NCBI GenBank assembly: GCA_902488465.1
Contig: CABTWE010000003.1
Span: forward strand, 40,822-104,821
DNA: 64,000 nucleotides
Direction: 5' to 3'
DNA from: an uncultured Tissierellia bacterium
GTDB taxonomy: Bacteria > Bacillota > Clostridia > Tissierellales > Peptoniphilaceae
Shown: positions 43,323 through 51,560 of the stretch, piece by piece
Position numbering within the stretch: the first letter of the stretch is position 1
Layout: the number at the start of each line of letters is the position of its first letter
Program-made: the position numbers and the translations under genes
Notes under the pieces: generated by a model
Seen by the model: the letters and a program-made list of their open reading frames with translations, nothing else
Database searches by the model: none
What the model was told of the DNA's origin: nothing

Positions 43323-44147
43323 ATGAAAAAAGTTATTATTGATTTTGACTGCACGATAAATGTTAGAGGATGCGACCTTGACGACGCATTTGCATGTCTT
43401 TATCTTTTGTCATCGAAAGATGTCGATGTAAAAATGATCACAACGTCTTTCGGAAACAGCAATGAGGACAAGGTCTATGAATCGTCGAAGAAGATGATTG
43501 AGGATTTAAATATTGATGTTCCGCTATATAAGGGTGGAATTTTCAGCCTTGACGCTGCGACGCATATGAGAGATTTGGTAAATACCGAAGACGATATAAT
43601 CATTTTGTCGCTCGGCTCGACCACAAACACACAAAGGGCGCTCACACTCGGCATGGACCCGACGAGAGTAAAGAGTCTTGTTTTGATGGGCGGAATCACA
43701 AGTGAACTCGAATTTAAGGGGCGAATTATGAATGAACTGAACTTCAGCATCGACCATTTGTCCACAAACTACGTTTTCAGTAAAATTAAAAATATAAATA
43801 TCATAACCGGAAACAATTGCATGGCACACAGATACCTCGTTCCTGAAAATCCAAAATACAAATCAAGCTATATGAATTATATGAAAGATTCGCTCATAAG
43901 ATGGACTAAGGAGTTTGATATAATTTATCAAGAAAGAGAACTCGTGCTTTGGGATGCGCTTGCTGCACTTTACATTACAAATCCGGAATTTTTCGAAGAT
44001 AAAAAGAGAAGTATTGAGCTCAAGGAAAATATGGCGAGAGGATTTTTAAAAGAAGGAAACGATGCAATTGTTAATTTGCCGGAGCTTGTAACCGATATAG
44101 ATGCAATGGAATATATAATAAATGTAATTGAAGAAGGAGGCCGCTAG
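43323..44147 (+). CDS. Nucleoside hydrolase (IUNH family)
   Basis: A 274-residue hydrolase. The N-terminal calcium-site region DFDCTINVRGCDLDDAFACLY keeps the family aspartates, in the longer-loop variant rather than the usual DTDPGxDDA. TTSFGNSNEDKV, VPLYKGG, ILSLGSTTNTQRAL, LVLMGGITSELEFKGRIMNELNFSIDH, IITGNNCMAH and LWDALAALYITNPE complete the fold. Members cleave the N-glycosidic bond of ribonucleosides. It starts 1 nt after the ABC remnant and was probably the last gene of that transporter operon (inference). A terminator overlaps its stop codon. Confidence 0.85.
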   Translation: MKKVIIDFDCTINVRGCDLDDAFACLYLLSSKDVDVKMITTSFGNSNEDKVYESSKKMIEDLNIDVPLYKGGIFSLDAATHMRDLVNTEDDIIILSLGSTTNTQRALTLGMDPTRVKSLVLMGGITSELEFKGRIMNELNFSIDHLSTNYVFSKIKNINIITGNNCMAHRYLVPENPKYKSSYMNYMKDSLIRWTKEFDIIYQERELVLWDALAALYITNPEFFEDKKRSIELKENMARGFLKEGNDAIVNLPELVTDIDAMEYIINVIEEGGR

Positions 44148-44158
44148 GTCTCTTTTTT
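44137..44158 (+). terminator. Rho-independent terminator overlapping the nucleoside hydrolase stop
   Basis: GAGGCC (44137-44142) pairs with GGTCTC (44147-44152), one G-T pair, around GCTA; TTTTTTG follows. The stop codon TAG lies in the loop and 3' arm. Confidence 0.85.
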
Positions 44159-44162
44159 GTTG

Positions 44163-44198
44163 GACTAAAAAAGATAGAGCGGTTAAACTCTATCTTTT
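44163..44198. terminator. Rho-independent terminator for the minus-strand genes
   Basis: AAAAGATAGAG (44169-44179) pairs with CTCTATCTTTT (44188-44198) around 8 nt. The stem is flanked by A and T runs and overlaps the stop of the minus-strand membrane protein gene. Confidence 0.8.
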
Positions 44199-44557
44199 GA
44201 AAACATAAATATATTCATTATAATAAGAACCGGAATTATGATATAAAGAGATTCATGAATCGGTAGTTTTATAAAAAAGCTGTCTCTTATATCATAAATC
44301 AGTATAGAAAGTTTATTTCCGATTGCTGCAAGCAAAAATGTTGTTACTTCAAGCAGTGGAAATAAAATTTTATTTATTTGAATTTTAAAAATCGTTAGTA
44401 TAATAAATGTCGCAAAAAATGTTGCCCATATCATTGTTGGGGCTTTCAATCTCATTCGAAGCCAGATGCTGTAGGTCGAAATCATATCGACCATGAGTGC
44501 AATGAAAAACGAAAGGATAAGATTTTTTGCGATATTTGTTATTTTATTAGTCTGCAA
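44183..44557 (-). CDS. Small membrane protein of unknown function
   Basis: A 124-residue protein with four hydrophobic segments (LILSFFIALMVDMIS, TMIWATFFATFIILTIF, LFPLLEVTTFLLAAIG, LYIIIPVLIIMNIFMF). No family recognised. The frame begins at TTG 44557, inside the end of the upstream YdjY-like gene (11-nt overlap), with no clear ribosome site, so translation may be coupled to that gene. A later internal ATG start would remove the first helix. Confidence 0.55.
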   Translation of the reverse strand: MQTNKITNIAKNLILSFFIALMVDMISTYSIWLRMRLKAPTMIWATFFATFIILTIFKIQINKILFPLLEVTTFLLAAIGNKLSILIYDIRDSFFIKLPIHESLYIIIPVLIIMNIFMFSKDRV

Positions 44558-45248
44558 GTTTATAAGTTATAACAACTTCAGAGCCGTCTGCAGGAAGTAC
44601 GTCTTTGTTTCCTTTAAATTCAACGCTCTTTTGTTCTTCAACAGCTCCAAGTGAGTAAGCAGCATTTGATGTGATTCCTACAAAGCAGCTGTCGAGGCAT
44701 GTGATGCAACCTGTGTTAAATTCTTTTGAATTGTCCATGTTGCCGCTGAAACGAATGTCGAGCGGTGTTCCGTTTGAATCTAGAACAGCTTCATTTACGT
44801 CAACGTCTTTTTTGTCTCCGAATGAAAGTGTTACATTTAGCTTGCTTCCTTCAGTTGTAGTTGTTGCAGCATTTTCTGCTGTCATATTGTCTCCGGCTTT
44901 TGCACCGATTTCAAGAAGTCCGTTGTAGAAGTCTGTAGGTGTTACAGGTGTTTTAAAAAGCGCCATGTCAGCAATTTTTCCACCTTCAGAAATTGCCATA
45001 TGTCTTGTAACTTCGTCAAAATATTTTCCGTTTACTGTTGCAAGAATGGAAATTGTTTTAGCTTCTTTGTCAACTACAATTGGGTTTTCCTTTGAAACTT
45101 CCATTTTGTTTTCTTCTGTAGTGGTTGTTTCGGTTGTATCAGTTGTTTCAGTTTTTGTTTCGTCGACAACTTTGTCGTCTTTCGGTTTGTTTGTGCAAGC
45201 TGTGAATGAAAATACTACAGCTACTGCAATTAAAAATAATCTTTTCAA
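44547..45248 (-). CDS. YdjY-like lipoprotein
   Basis: A 233-residue protein. The signal LKRLFLIAVAVVFSFTAC has a lipobox FTAC, followed by an acidic Thr/Glu linker. The body reads VNGKYFDEVTRHMAISEGGKIA, FYNGLLEIGAKAGDN and, near the C-terminus, GCITCLDSCFVGITSNAAYSLG, with CxxCxxxC; this is the YdjY-type domain as I recall it. TTG 45248 starts behind AAGGAG (minus strand, 45255-45260). YdjY lies between the TVP38 genes ydjX and ydjZ in E. coli; here it is near two TVP38 genes but on the opposite strand. Probable extracytoplasmic redox or metal-binding role. Confidence 0.75.
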   Translation of the reverse strand: MKRLFLIAVAVVFSFTACTNKPKDDKVVDETKTETTDTTETTTTEENKMEVSKENPIVVDKEAKTISILATVNGKYFDEVTRHMAISEGGKIADMALFKTPVTPTDFYNGLLEIGAKAGDNMTAENAATTTTEGSKLNVTLSFGDKKDVDVNEAVLDSNGTPLDIRFSGNMDNSKEFNTGCITCLDSCFVGITSNAAYSLGAVEEQKSVEFKGNKDVLPADGSEVVITYKLAD

Positions 45249-45283
45249 TTTGATCTCCTTTTCTAATTTATGCCTTCCCAAAT

Positions 45284-45311
45284 ATTATACCACTATGTGA
45301 AAAAAATGCAA
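45284..45311 (-). promoter_or_regulatory. Promoter of the YdjY-like gene
   Basis: On the minus strand TTGCAT (45306-45311), 16 bp, TATAAT (45284-45289). The start codon at 45248 is about 30 nt past the expected transcription start. Confidence 0.65.
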
Positions 45312-45457
45312 TACTTGTGAATACATATCATCAAAGAAAATAAAATACAAACGAGAATTAGATATTTTATTGTAATGAATATACTTTTAAATTGGGTAAA
45401 TATATGTTAGAATAAGATTTATATTAATAGAAAGATGTTCATATAGGAGGATTTTTT

Positions 45458-47785
45458 TTGAGTATATATAATATTAAAAAGATAAATTTACCGATAATAG
45501 CGCTAAGGGGCATAACTGTTTTCCCGGACACTACAGTCAATTTTGATATAGACAGTCCGAAAAGTGCAAGAGCGCTTGAGGTTTTAAGTGATAAAAATAA
45601 TATGATTTTTGTTGTTTCTCAGAAGCAGGCGGACCTATTAAATCCGAAAGCTGAGGATTTATTTGAGTATGGCACAATTTGTACGGTTGAACAATTCGGT
45701 CAAATGCCGCAAGGTGGAATTAGAATTTTAGTTGATGGTAAAATGAAGGGCCGTCTAGTCGAATTTACGGAAACAAATGATTATTTCGAAGCAAATATCG
45801 AAGGACTTGAACTGAGAGAAGATGCTTTTTCTGATTTTTCAGAAGAAGGCGATGCACTTTTGAGGCTTATAAAAAAAGATGTGGAAGAATATTCAAAACT
45901 AAATTCGAGAATTGCAGAAAAGTCAATTGCACAATTTATGGAAGAGAATGACCCGGAGAAGGTTGTAAACATTGCATCTTCTACAATTCAAATTAGCACG
46001 AGTGAAGCTCAAAATGTTTTAAGTGAACTCGACTTTGAAAAGCGTGCGATTTTGCTTCACACATATTTTTTGAGAGAAATTGCAAATTTGAAGATTGAAA
46101 ATGAGATAAATGTTCTTGTACAATCTCAAATGAATAAAACTCAAAGAGATTATTATCTTAGAGAAAAGATAAAAGTTATCCAAGATGAACTTGGTGACGG
46201 CGAAAATATTCAGGCTGAAGTTGATGATTTAAGGGAGAAAATTGCTGAAAAGAATCTGCCGAAAGAAGTTGAAGAGAAGGCATTAAAAGAAGTTAAAAGA
46301 CTTTCTCAAAATGCATTCAATCAAGCGGAAACCGGCGTCATAAGAAGTTATGTCGATTGGATTTTAAGTCTTCCTTGGACCGAATCGAAAGATGAAGAAG
46401 TGGACCTTGAGTACGCAAGAAAAGTTTTGAACGAGGACCACTATGGACTTGAGGATATAAAGGAAAGAATTTTAGAGTATTTAGCTGTAAAGAAACTTAA
46501 TCCTAAATCGAAAGGGAATATTCTTCTTTTTGTAGGACCTCCTGGAGTTGGAAAGACCTCAATTGCGAAGAGTATCGCAAGGGCTCTCGATAGAGATTTT
46601 GTAAGAATGAGTCTGGGTGGCATAAGAGATGAAGCTGAGATTAGAGGACATAGACGAACATATATCGGTGCGATGCCGGGAAGAATTATTTCAGGCATGA
46701 AAAAAGCGGGTTCAAATAACCCGGTATTTTTGCTTGACGAAATTGACAAGCTTAATTCCGATTTTAGAGGTGACCCTGCAAGTGCACTTTTGGAAGTACT
46801 TGATCCTGAGCAAAATAAGGATTTTGTGGACAACTATTTGGACCTTCCGTTCGATTTGTCGCAGGTATTTTTCGTCACGACTGCAAACAGTTTAAATATT
46901 CCGCCGGCACTTCTTGATAGAATGGAAGTTATAAGACTTGCGGGTTACACAAATGATGAAAAGCAAAAAATAGCTGAAAAATTCCTTGTAAAAAAACAAA
47001 TGGCAAACAACGGAGTTAATACAACGAATTTCAACATCACGCCGGGTGCGATAAAAGAAATTATAGAATATTACACGAGAGAATCCGGGGTTAGAAACCT
47101 CGAAAGAGAAATTTCATCGGTTATAAGAAAAGCCGCTGTAAAGATTGCAGAAGGTGAAAAAGAAAAAGTTTCCGTTACTATAAATATGGTTCAGGAGATG
47201 CTTGGGCCGAGAAGATTTTCTATAGATGAACTTGGAAAGAAGGACAGAATCGGAGTTACAAATGGTCTTGCATGGACAAGTGTTGGCGGAGTGACTCTTC
47301 AAGTTGAAGCAATTGCAACACCGGGCGTAGGAAAACTTACGCTCACCGGAAAACTTGGGGATGTAATGAAAGAATCAGCAGCCGCTGCAGTTTCGTATAT
47401 AAGAAAAAATGCAAAGAAACTTGGAGTTAAAGAAGATTTTTATAAGAAAATGGATATTCATCTTCATGTGCCGGAAGGGGCAGTTCCAAAGGATGGACCT
47501 AGTGCAGGTGTAACGATTGCAGTTTCAATTTTGTCAGCACTTACAGAAAAGCCTGTTGATAGAAATGTTGCGATGACAGGGGAGCTTACATTAACAGGTA
47601 GAGTGCTTGCAATTGGTGGATTAAAAGAGAAAGTCTTGGCAGCACTAAGAATGGGGGCAAGGATTGTTGTACTTCCTGAAGAAAACAGAAAAGATATGGT
47701 TGAAATTCCGGATGATGTAAAAGAAAAGCTGGAATTTAAATTTGTAAAAGACGTTGGTGAGGTGTTTAAAATTGCCATTAAGTAA
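45458..47785 (+). CDS. lon: ATP-dependent protease Lon
   Basis: A 775-residue AAA+ serine protease degrading misfolded and regulatory proteins. N-terminal LON substrate domain (LPIIALRGITVFPDT), Walker A GPPGVGKTSIAKS, Walker B NPVFLLDEIDKLN, and the protease domain with catalytic Ser in PKDGPSAGVTIAVSIL and Lys in GLKEKVLAAL. TTG 45458 is the start, 7 nt after AGGAGG. Overlaps engB, the widely conserved lon-engB order. Confidence 0.97.
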   Translation: MSIYNIKKINLPIIALRGITVFPDTTVNFDIDSPKSARALEVLSDKNNMIFVVSQKQADLLNPKAEDLFEYGTICTVEQFGQMPQGGIRILVDGKMKGRLVEFTETNDYFEANIEGLELREDAFSDFSEEGDALLRLIKKDVEEYSKLNSRIAEKSIAQFMEENDPEKVVNIASSTIQISTSEAQNVLSELDFEKRAILLHTYFLREIANLKIENEINVLVQSQMNKTQRDYYLREKIKVIQDELGDGENIQAEVDDLREKIAEKNLPKEVEEKALKEVKRLSQNAFNQAETGVIRSYVDWILSLPWTESKDEEVDLEYARKVLNEDHYGLEDIKERILEYLAVKKLNPKSKGNILLFVGPPGVGKTSIAKSIARALDRDFVRMSLGGIRDEAEIRGHRRTYIGAMPGRIISGMKKAGSNNPVFLLDEIDKLNSDFRGDPASALLEVLDPEQNKDFVDNYLDLPFDLSQVFFVTTANSLNIPPALLDRMEVIRLAGYTNDEKQKIAEKFLVKKQMANNGVNTTNFNITPGAIKEIIEYYTRESGVRNLEREISSVIRKAAVKIAEGEKEKVSVTINMVQEMLGPRRFSIDELGKKDRIGVTNGLAWTSVGGVTLQVEAIATPGVGKLTLTGKLGDVMKESAAAAVSYIRKNAKKLGVKEDFYKKMDIHLHVPEGAVPKDGPSAGVTIAVSILSALTEKPVDRNVAMTGELTLTGRVLAIGGLKEKVLAALRMGARIVVLPEENRKDMVEIPDDVKEKLEFKFVKDVGEVFKIAIK

Positions 47786-48356
47786 TATAAAAAGTTCGGA
47801 TTTGGTACAAATTGCAGTAAAACCCGATCAATATCCGGATGAGAGCTTGCCTGAAATTGCGTTTGCCGGGCGAAGCAATGTAGGGAAGTCAAGTCTTTTA
47901 AACGGTATAATGAACAGAAAATCTCTTGCTAGAACTTCATCAAAACCGGGTAAGACAAGGACGATAAATTTTTATGGTGTGAATGACGAGATTAGGCTTG
48001 TTGACTTGCCGGGTTATGGATATGCTATTGCTTCACAAAAAGAAAAAGAAAATTGGAAGGTTTATATAGAAACATATCTTGAGAGCAGAAAAAATTTAAA
48101 AGGAATTGTGCTGGTCGTAGATATAAGACATGAGCCTACAAATGACGACAAGGTTATGTATGATTATATAAAACATTTTGGATTTAATTGTTTGATTGTT
48201 GCAACTAAAGCCGATAAAATTGCAAGGAGCAAATATCAAGGAGCAATTTCAAAAATTAGAAAAAAGCTTGAAGCAAAGGATGAGATTTTGCCATTTTCGA
48301 GTTTGAACAAATTCGGAATTGACAGAGTAAGGGAAAAACTTGACGAGATGATTTAG
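47772..48356 (+). CDS. engB: Ribosome biogenesis GTPase YsxC/EngB
   Basis: A 194-residue small GTPase acting in 50S subunit maturation. G1 AGRSNVGKSSLLN, G2 region KPGKTRTINFY, G3 VDLPGYGYA, G4 ATKADKIA, G5 FSSL. I chose TTG 47772 (LPLSNIKSS...), 7 nt after GAGGTG, although the frame extends to 47754. It overlaps the lon 3' end by 14 nt. Confidence 0.94.
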   Translation: MPLSNIKSSDLVQIAVKPDQYPDESLPEIAFAGRSNVGKSSLLNGIMNRKSLARTSSKPGKTRTINFYGVNDEIRLVDLPGYGYAIASQKEKENWKVYIETYLESRKNLKGIVLVVDIRHEPTNDDKVMYDYIKHFGFNCLIVATKADKIARSKYQGAISKIRKKLEAKDEILPFSSLNKFGIDRVREKLDEMI

Positions 48357-48372
48357 TATCGAGGGTGAATAT

Positions 48373-49122
48373 ATGGCTGAAAAATTTGATACAAAAAAAT
48401 ATGTTGATGAGTTTTATAAAAAAATTGCTCAAAAGAACAAAGTTTCCGATGAAGAGAAGCAGCGTGCGGTTGCTTATTCTCTCGGATACACCGACGAGGA
48501 TATTGAACTTGGAGGAGATTTGGGTTTAGGTTGCGGCAATCCTATCCAAAATGCAAAACTCAAGGAAGGGGATTGGCTTCTCGATTTGGGATGCGGAAAA
48601 GGCGTCGACGTTTTTAAGGCGGCAAGAGAATTAAATGGTACCGGAAAAGCTGTCGGCATTGATAGACTTCCGGAAATGATTGAAAAAGCCAATGCTATAA
48701 GGGACAAAAGGCATTTTGACAACGCTGATTTTGTTGTGTCTGACATTGATGACATAGATCTCCCGGACAATACTTTCGACGTCGTCATTTCGAACTGTGT
48801 TATAAATCTTCTAGAGGATAAAGAGAAAGTTTATAGAGAAATTTTCAGAGTTTTAAAGCCGGGGGGACGTGTTTCAATAAGTGACATTATTCAAATAAAG
48901 CAACTTCCTGAGAATATTCTTGCAGATCCGATTTTTCATGCAACTTGAGTTGGAGGTTCAATCACTTCAGAGTCTCTGAAGAAAATTCTGCAAAAAGTAG
49001 GGTTTATGCCATACACAATAGTTGAGGAAGATTTGACACCGGAGTATTTAAATAAATGGGGCCATGAGGGTCTTGACGAATTTATAAAGAGGGGGAAAAT
49101 TTTGGCGATAAAGCCGGAATAA
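48373..49122 (+). CDS. arsM: ArsM-like SAM-dependent methyltransferase, probable selenoprotein (UGA at 48946-48948 read as Sec192)
   Basis: The frame reads 191 codons, a TGA, then 57 more codons in the same frame to TAA 49120-49122, giving 249 residues. SAM-binding motifs are DLGCGKGVDVF and VGIDRLPEM. The family's arsenic-binding cysteines are visible as LGLGCGNP (Cys54) and SNCVINL (Cys142). The TGA falls at the third one, the Cys of GC(I/V)SG: HAT-U-VGGSI. The gap from Cys142 to residue 192 is 50, equal to that between C174 and C224 in CmArsM as I recall. ArsM methylates arsenite using SAM. A SECIS-like hairpin follows the TGA. The alternative is a nonsense mutation, but the downstream frame is intact and family-like. 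Confidence 0.85.
48965..48981 (+). promoter_or_regulatory. Candidate bacterial SECIS element in the ArsM-like gene
   Basis: CTTCAG (48965-48970) pairs perfectly with CTGAAG (48976-48981) around the loop AGTCT, whose second base is G. The loop begins 22 nt after the UGA. Bacterial SECIS elements, as I recall, need a short upper stem, a loop of 3-14 nt with a G in its first two positions, and a spacing of about 16-37 nt. All are met. The coding frame through the stem stays open. Confidence 0.75.
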
Positions 49123-49129
49123 AGTTTAA

Positions 49130-49423
49130 ATGATTGGAAGAATTATATTATCTATTGTGTTCTTGCATTTAATTGTATGTATTTTATATTTTGCAAGTTA
49201 CTTCTATAAAAAGAGTGACTTTCTGAGTTTTTTAAAAGGGCTTAGCTGGATAAATCTCGTTGGAGTTTTAACTATGATTGGAATAATTTATAATAAAATC
49301 AGAAAGACAAATGATGGCATTGGAACAATGGGCATTGCTGAACTATATTTTTTACTTTTCATAATGTTCGGTTATTCCGGATTTATAACATATAAATTAA
49401 ATTTTGGAAAAAAGACAAGCTAA
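49130..49423 (+). CDS. Small three-span membrane protein
   Basis: A 97-residue protein with hydrophobic segments at IILSIVFLHLIVCILYFASYF, INLVGVLTMIGIIY and LYFLLFIMFGYSGFITY. It begins 7 nt after the stop of the ArsM-like gene with no strong ribosome site, so it may be translated by coupling. No family recognised. A strong terminator overlaps its stop. Confidence 0.6.
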   Translation: MIGRIILSIVFLHLIVCILYFASYFYKKSDFLSFLKGLSWINLVGVLTMIGIIYNKIRKTNDGIGTMGIAELYFLLFIMFGYSGFITYKLNFGKKTS

Positions 49424-49456
49424 AAGCCTGATTCAAAAAATGAAACAGGCTTTTTT
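49422..49456. terminator. Bidirectional terminator between the ArsM unit and tyrS
   Basis: AAAAGCCTG (49422-49430) pairs with CAGGCTTTT, with an inner TTCA/TGAA pair (49432-49435 with 49441-49444). A T run follows on the plus strand; on the minus strand the A-rich flank gives a T run. Confidence 0.88.
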
Positions 49457-50671
49457 TTATTTTACATAAACTTTTAAAAATGTTTTCTTTCCCTTTTGAA
49501 TGATGATTTCATTCTTCAATTCTTCAAGTGAAACAACCATCGAAGGGTCACTTACTTTCTCATCGTTGATACTTATACCGCCGCCTTTGACAAGGTTTCT
49601 GCCTTCGCTATTGGATTTGCAAATTCCGGATTCGACAAGAAGATTTAAGAGCCCAATTCCTTCACTTGCTTTATTTACATCAAGTTCAAACTCTGGCATA
49701 TTTTCAGCGTTAATTTTCCCACTGAAGAGTGCGCGTGCAGTATTAATAGCGTTGTCAGCTTCTTCTTTGCCGTGAATATCCTTGGTGATTTCGTATGCAA
49801 GAATTTCCTTTTGTCTATTTATGTCTTCTTCTTTTTCGATTCTTTCAATTTCATCAAGCGGAAGGAATGTAAGGACTTTCATAAATCTTATAACATCTCT
49901 GTCGTCGACATTTCTGAAATATTGATAGAAGTCAAATGGCGAAGTTTTTTCTTTGTCAAGCCAAACTGCATTACCCATAGATTTTCCCATCTTTACTCCA
50001 TCAGCAGTTGTCAAAAGTGGAATAGTCATATTGTAAACGGTTCCATTTTCAAGCTTTCTTACAAGTTCGTAACCGCCAAGCATGTTGGACCATTGGTCAT
50101 TTCCGCCGACTTGAAGTGTACAATTTTCTTCTCTATATAGTTTCAAAAAGTCGTAGGATTGCATGAGCATATATGAAAATTCAAAGAAAGTTAATCCCTT
50201 TTCAAGTCTTGTTTTGTAGCAATCGAATTGGAGCATTCTATTTACACTGAATTCTGTTCCTATTTCTCTTACAAAATCAAGGAAATTTAAATCCAACAGC
50301 CAGTCTTTGTTGTTCATAAAGATACCGTGTTCGCCGTCCATATTTAAAAGGCTTGACAGTTGTCTTTCAAAACATTCTGCATTATGGTCGATAAATTCTC
50401 TTGACATAAGCTTTCTCATGTCGTTTCTGCCGGACGGGTCACCGATCATTGTTGTGCCGCCACCAATCATGCAAATTGCTTTATGTCCATGTTTTTGTAA
50501 ATGTTTAAAAAGGCAAATTAATAGGTAGTGACCGACCGTCAATGAGTCTGCGGTACAGTCAAATCCGGCATAAAATGTAAGTTTTCCATCGTTTAATTTT
50601 TCTTCGAGCTCTTCCGGGTATGTCATTTGCTCAATAAACCCGCGTGCCCTTAGTTCATCAACTAGTTTCAT
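49457..50671 (-). CDS. tyrS: Tyrosine--tRNA ligase
   Basis: A 404-residue class Ic synthetase, TyrS2-like in length and motifs. ATP-binding HIGH-type motif TVGHYLLIC, tyrosine pocket YMLMQSYDF and GGNDQWSNMLGG, KMSKS-type KMGKSMGNAVW, and a C-terminal S4 RNA-binding domain (NLVKGGGISINDEKV). ATG 50671 follows AAGGAGG. Expression is controlled by a T-box leader directly upstream. Confidence 0.96.
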   Translation of the reverse strand: MKLVDELRARGFIEQMTYPEELEEKLNDGKLTFYAGFDCTADSLTVGHYLLICLFKHLQKHGHKAICMIGGGTTMIGDPSGRNDMRKLMSREFIDHNAECFERQLSSLLNMDGEHGIFMNNKDWLLDLNFLDFVREIGTEFSVNRMLQFDCYKTRLEKGLTFFEFSYMLMQSYDFLKLYREENCTLQVGGNDQWSNMLGGYELVRKLENGTVYNMTIPLLTTADGVKMGKSMGNAVWLDKEKTSPFDFYQYFRNVDDRDVIRFMKVLTFLPLDEIERIEKEEDINRQKEILAYEITKDIHGKEEADNAINTARALFSGKINAENMPEFELDVNKASEGIGLLNLLVESGICKSNSEGRNLVKGGGISINDEKVSDPSMVVSLEELKNEIIIQKGKKTFLKVYVK

Positions 50672-50684
50672 AAATCCTCCTTAA

Positions 50685-50829
50685 AAATATAAAAGCCCAT
50701 GAATAAAAGGGCATCAAAACGCGGTACCACCTTTCTTCATGGGATAATTCCATCTCTATAACTTTTAACGCAAGCAAAACGTATACATATTTCTTGTATA
50801 AAAAAGTACCGTCCGTATCAACGGTACTT
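50685..50829 (-). promoter_or_regulatory. Short T-box leader of tyrS
   Basis: On the minus strand the T-box core AAAGGTGGTACCGCG (50734-50720) carries UGGU, which matches an A discriminator base as in tRNA-Tyr. Downstream GCCC/GGGC (50712-50709 with 50698-50695) is followed by TTTTATATTTTT, a terminator. Upstream there is no long Stem I; instead a hairpin of up to 9 bp (50829-50821 with 50812-50804) has loop UGAUACGG containing the Tyr codon UAC (50817-50815). The leader is only about 150 nt. I infer a very short Stem I with the specifier in the terminal loop. Confidence 0.82.
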
Positions 50830-50831
50830 AA

Positions 50832-50860
50832 ATTATATAATATTATTTTTAAATTGTCAA
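50832..50860 (-). promoter_or_regulatory. tyrS: Consensus promoter of the tyrS leader
   Basis: On the minus strand TTGACA (50855-50860), 17-bp spacer, TATAAT (50832-50837), both exact. The start of transcription should be near 50825, so the specifier hairpin is at the very 5' end. Confidence 0.88.
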
Positions 50861-50929
50861 GTTTTTGATGTTTAGTATTAATAATTGTGGGGTAAGAAAT
50901 ATATAGAATCATTAAAGGAGGAATTTATA

Positions 50930-51526
50930 ATGATTGAATTAATTAAATTACCATATGCATACGATGCATTAGAACCGGTTATAAGTAAGGAAACAATCGA
51001 ATATCACCACGACAAACATCACCAAGCTTATGTAAACAAGCTAAATGAATTGATTGAAGGAACGGAACTCGCAGATATGCATCCTTGTGAAATTTTGAAA
51101 AACTTGGACAAGGCTCCTGCAGATAAAAAACAAGCAATAATCAATCAAGGCGGTGGAGTTTATAACCACAATGTTTATTGGAAACAACTTGCAAAAGATG
51201 GACAAAAAGAACCGAAAGGTGAATTGAAAGAAGCTATTGACAAAGCTTTCGGCTCATTTGAAGAATTCAAAGAAAAATTCGAAAAAGCAGGCGCAGGACA
51301 ATTCGGTTCAGGTTGGGCTTGGCTCGTAGAAAAAGACGGAAAACTCGAAATCATGACCACAGCAAACCAAGATGCACCGATTTCAAAAGGATATAAAGTA
51401 CTTCTAAACAACGACGTTTGGGAACATGCTTACTATATTGACTACAGAAACAAGAGAGCAGAATATCTAAAGAAATTCTGGGAAATTGTAGACTGGAGCG
51501 TTGTTGAAGAAAGATTCGCAAAATAA
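50930..51526 (+). CDS. sodA: Superoxide dismutase, Fe/Mn family
   Basis: A 198-residue enzyme converting superoxide to oxygen and peroxide. Metal ligands: His in YHHDKHHQAYV, His in YNHNVYWK, Asp and His in DVWEHAYYIDYRN. AGAGQFGSGWAWL is the conserved core. Fe versus Mn use cannot be decided here. ATG 50930 follows AAAGGAGG; the ORF extends upstream to 50885 but that part is leader. It indicates tolerance to oxygen exposure in an organism with an oxygen-sensitive NifJ. Confidence 0.95.
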   Translation: MIELIKLPYAYDALEPVISKETIEYHHDKHHQAYVNKLNELIEGTELADMHPCEILKNLDKAPADKKQAIINQGGGVYNHNVYWKQLAKDGQKEPKGELKEAIDKAFGSFEEFKEKFEKAGAGQFGSGWAWLVEKDGKLEIMTTANQDAPISKGYKVLLNNDVWEHAYYIDYRNKRAEYLKKFWEIVDWSVVEERFAK

Positions 51527-51560
51527 AATTAATAGTTTCAATTGAAACAATTCGATTTAA

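Noticed and set aside
48373..48948. A truncated 191-residue methyltransferase pseudogene
   Set aside because: The frame continues intact past the TGA with family-like sequence, the TGA sits at a catalytic Cys, and a SECIS-like hairpin follows; Sec readthrough explains this better than decay.
50804..50829. The hairpin plus T run at the 5' end of the tyrS leader as an independent terminator
   Set aside because: It lies within about 25 nt of the promoter, too early for normal intrinsic termination, and the UAC in its loop fits a T-box specifier better.
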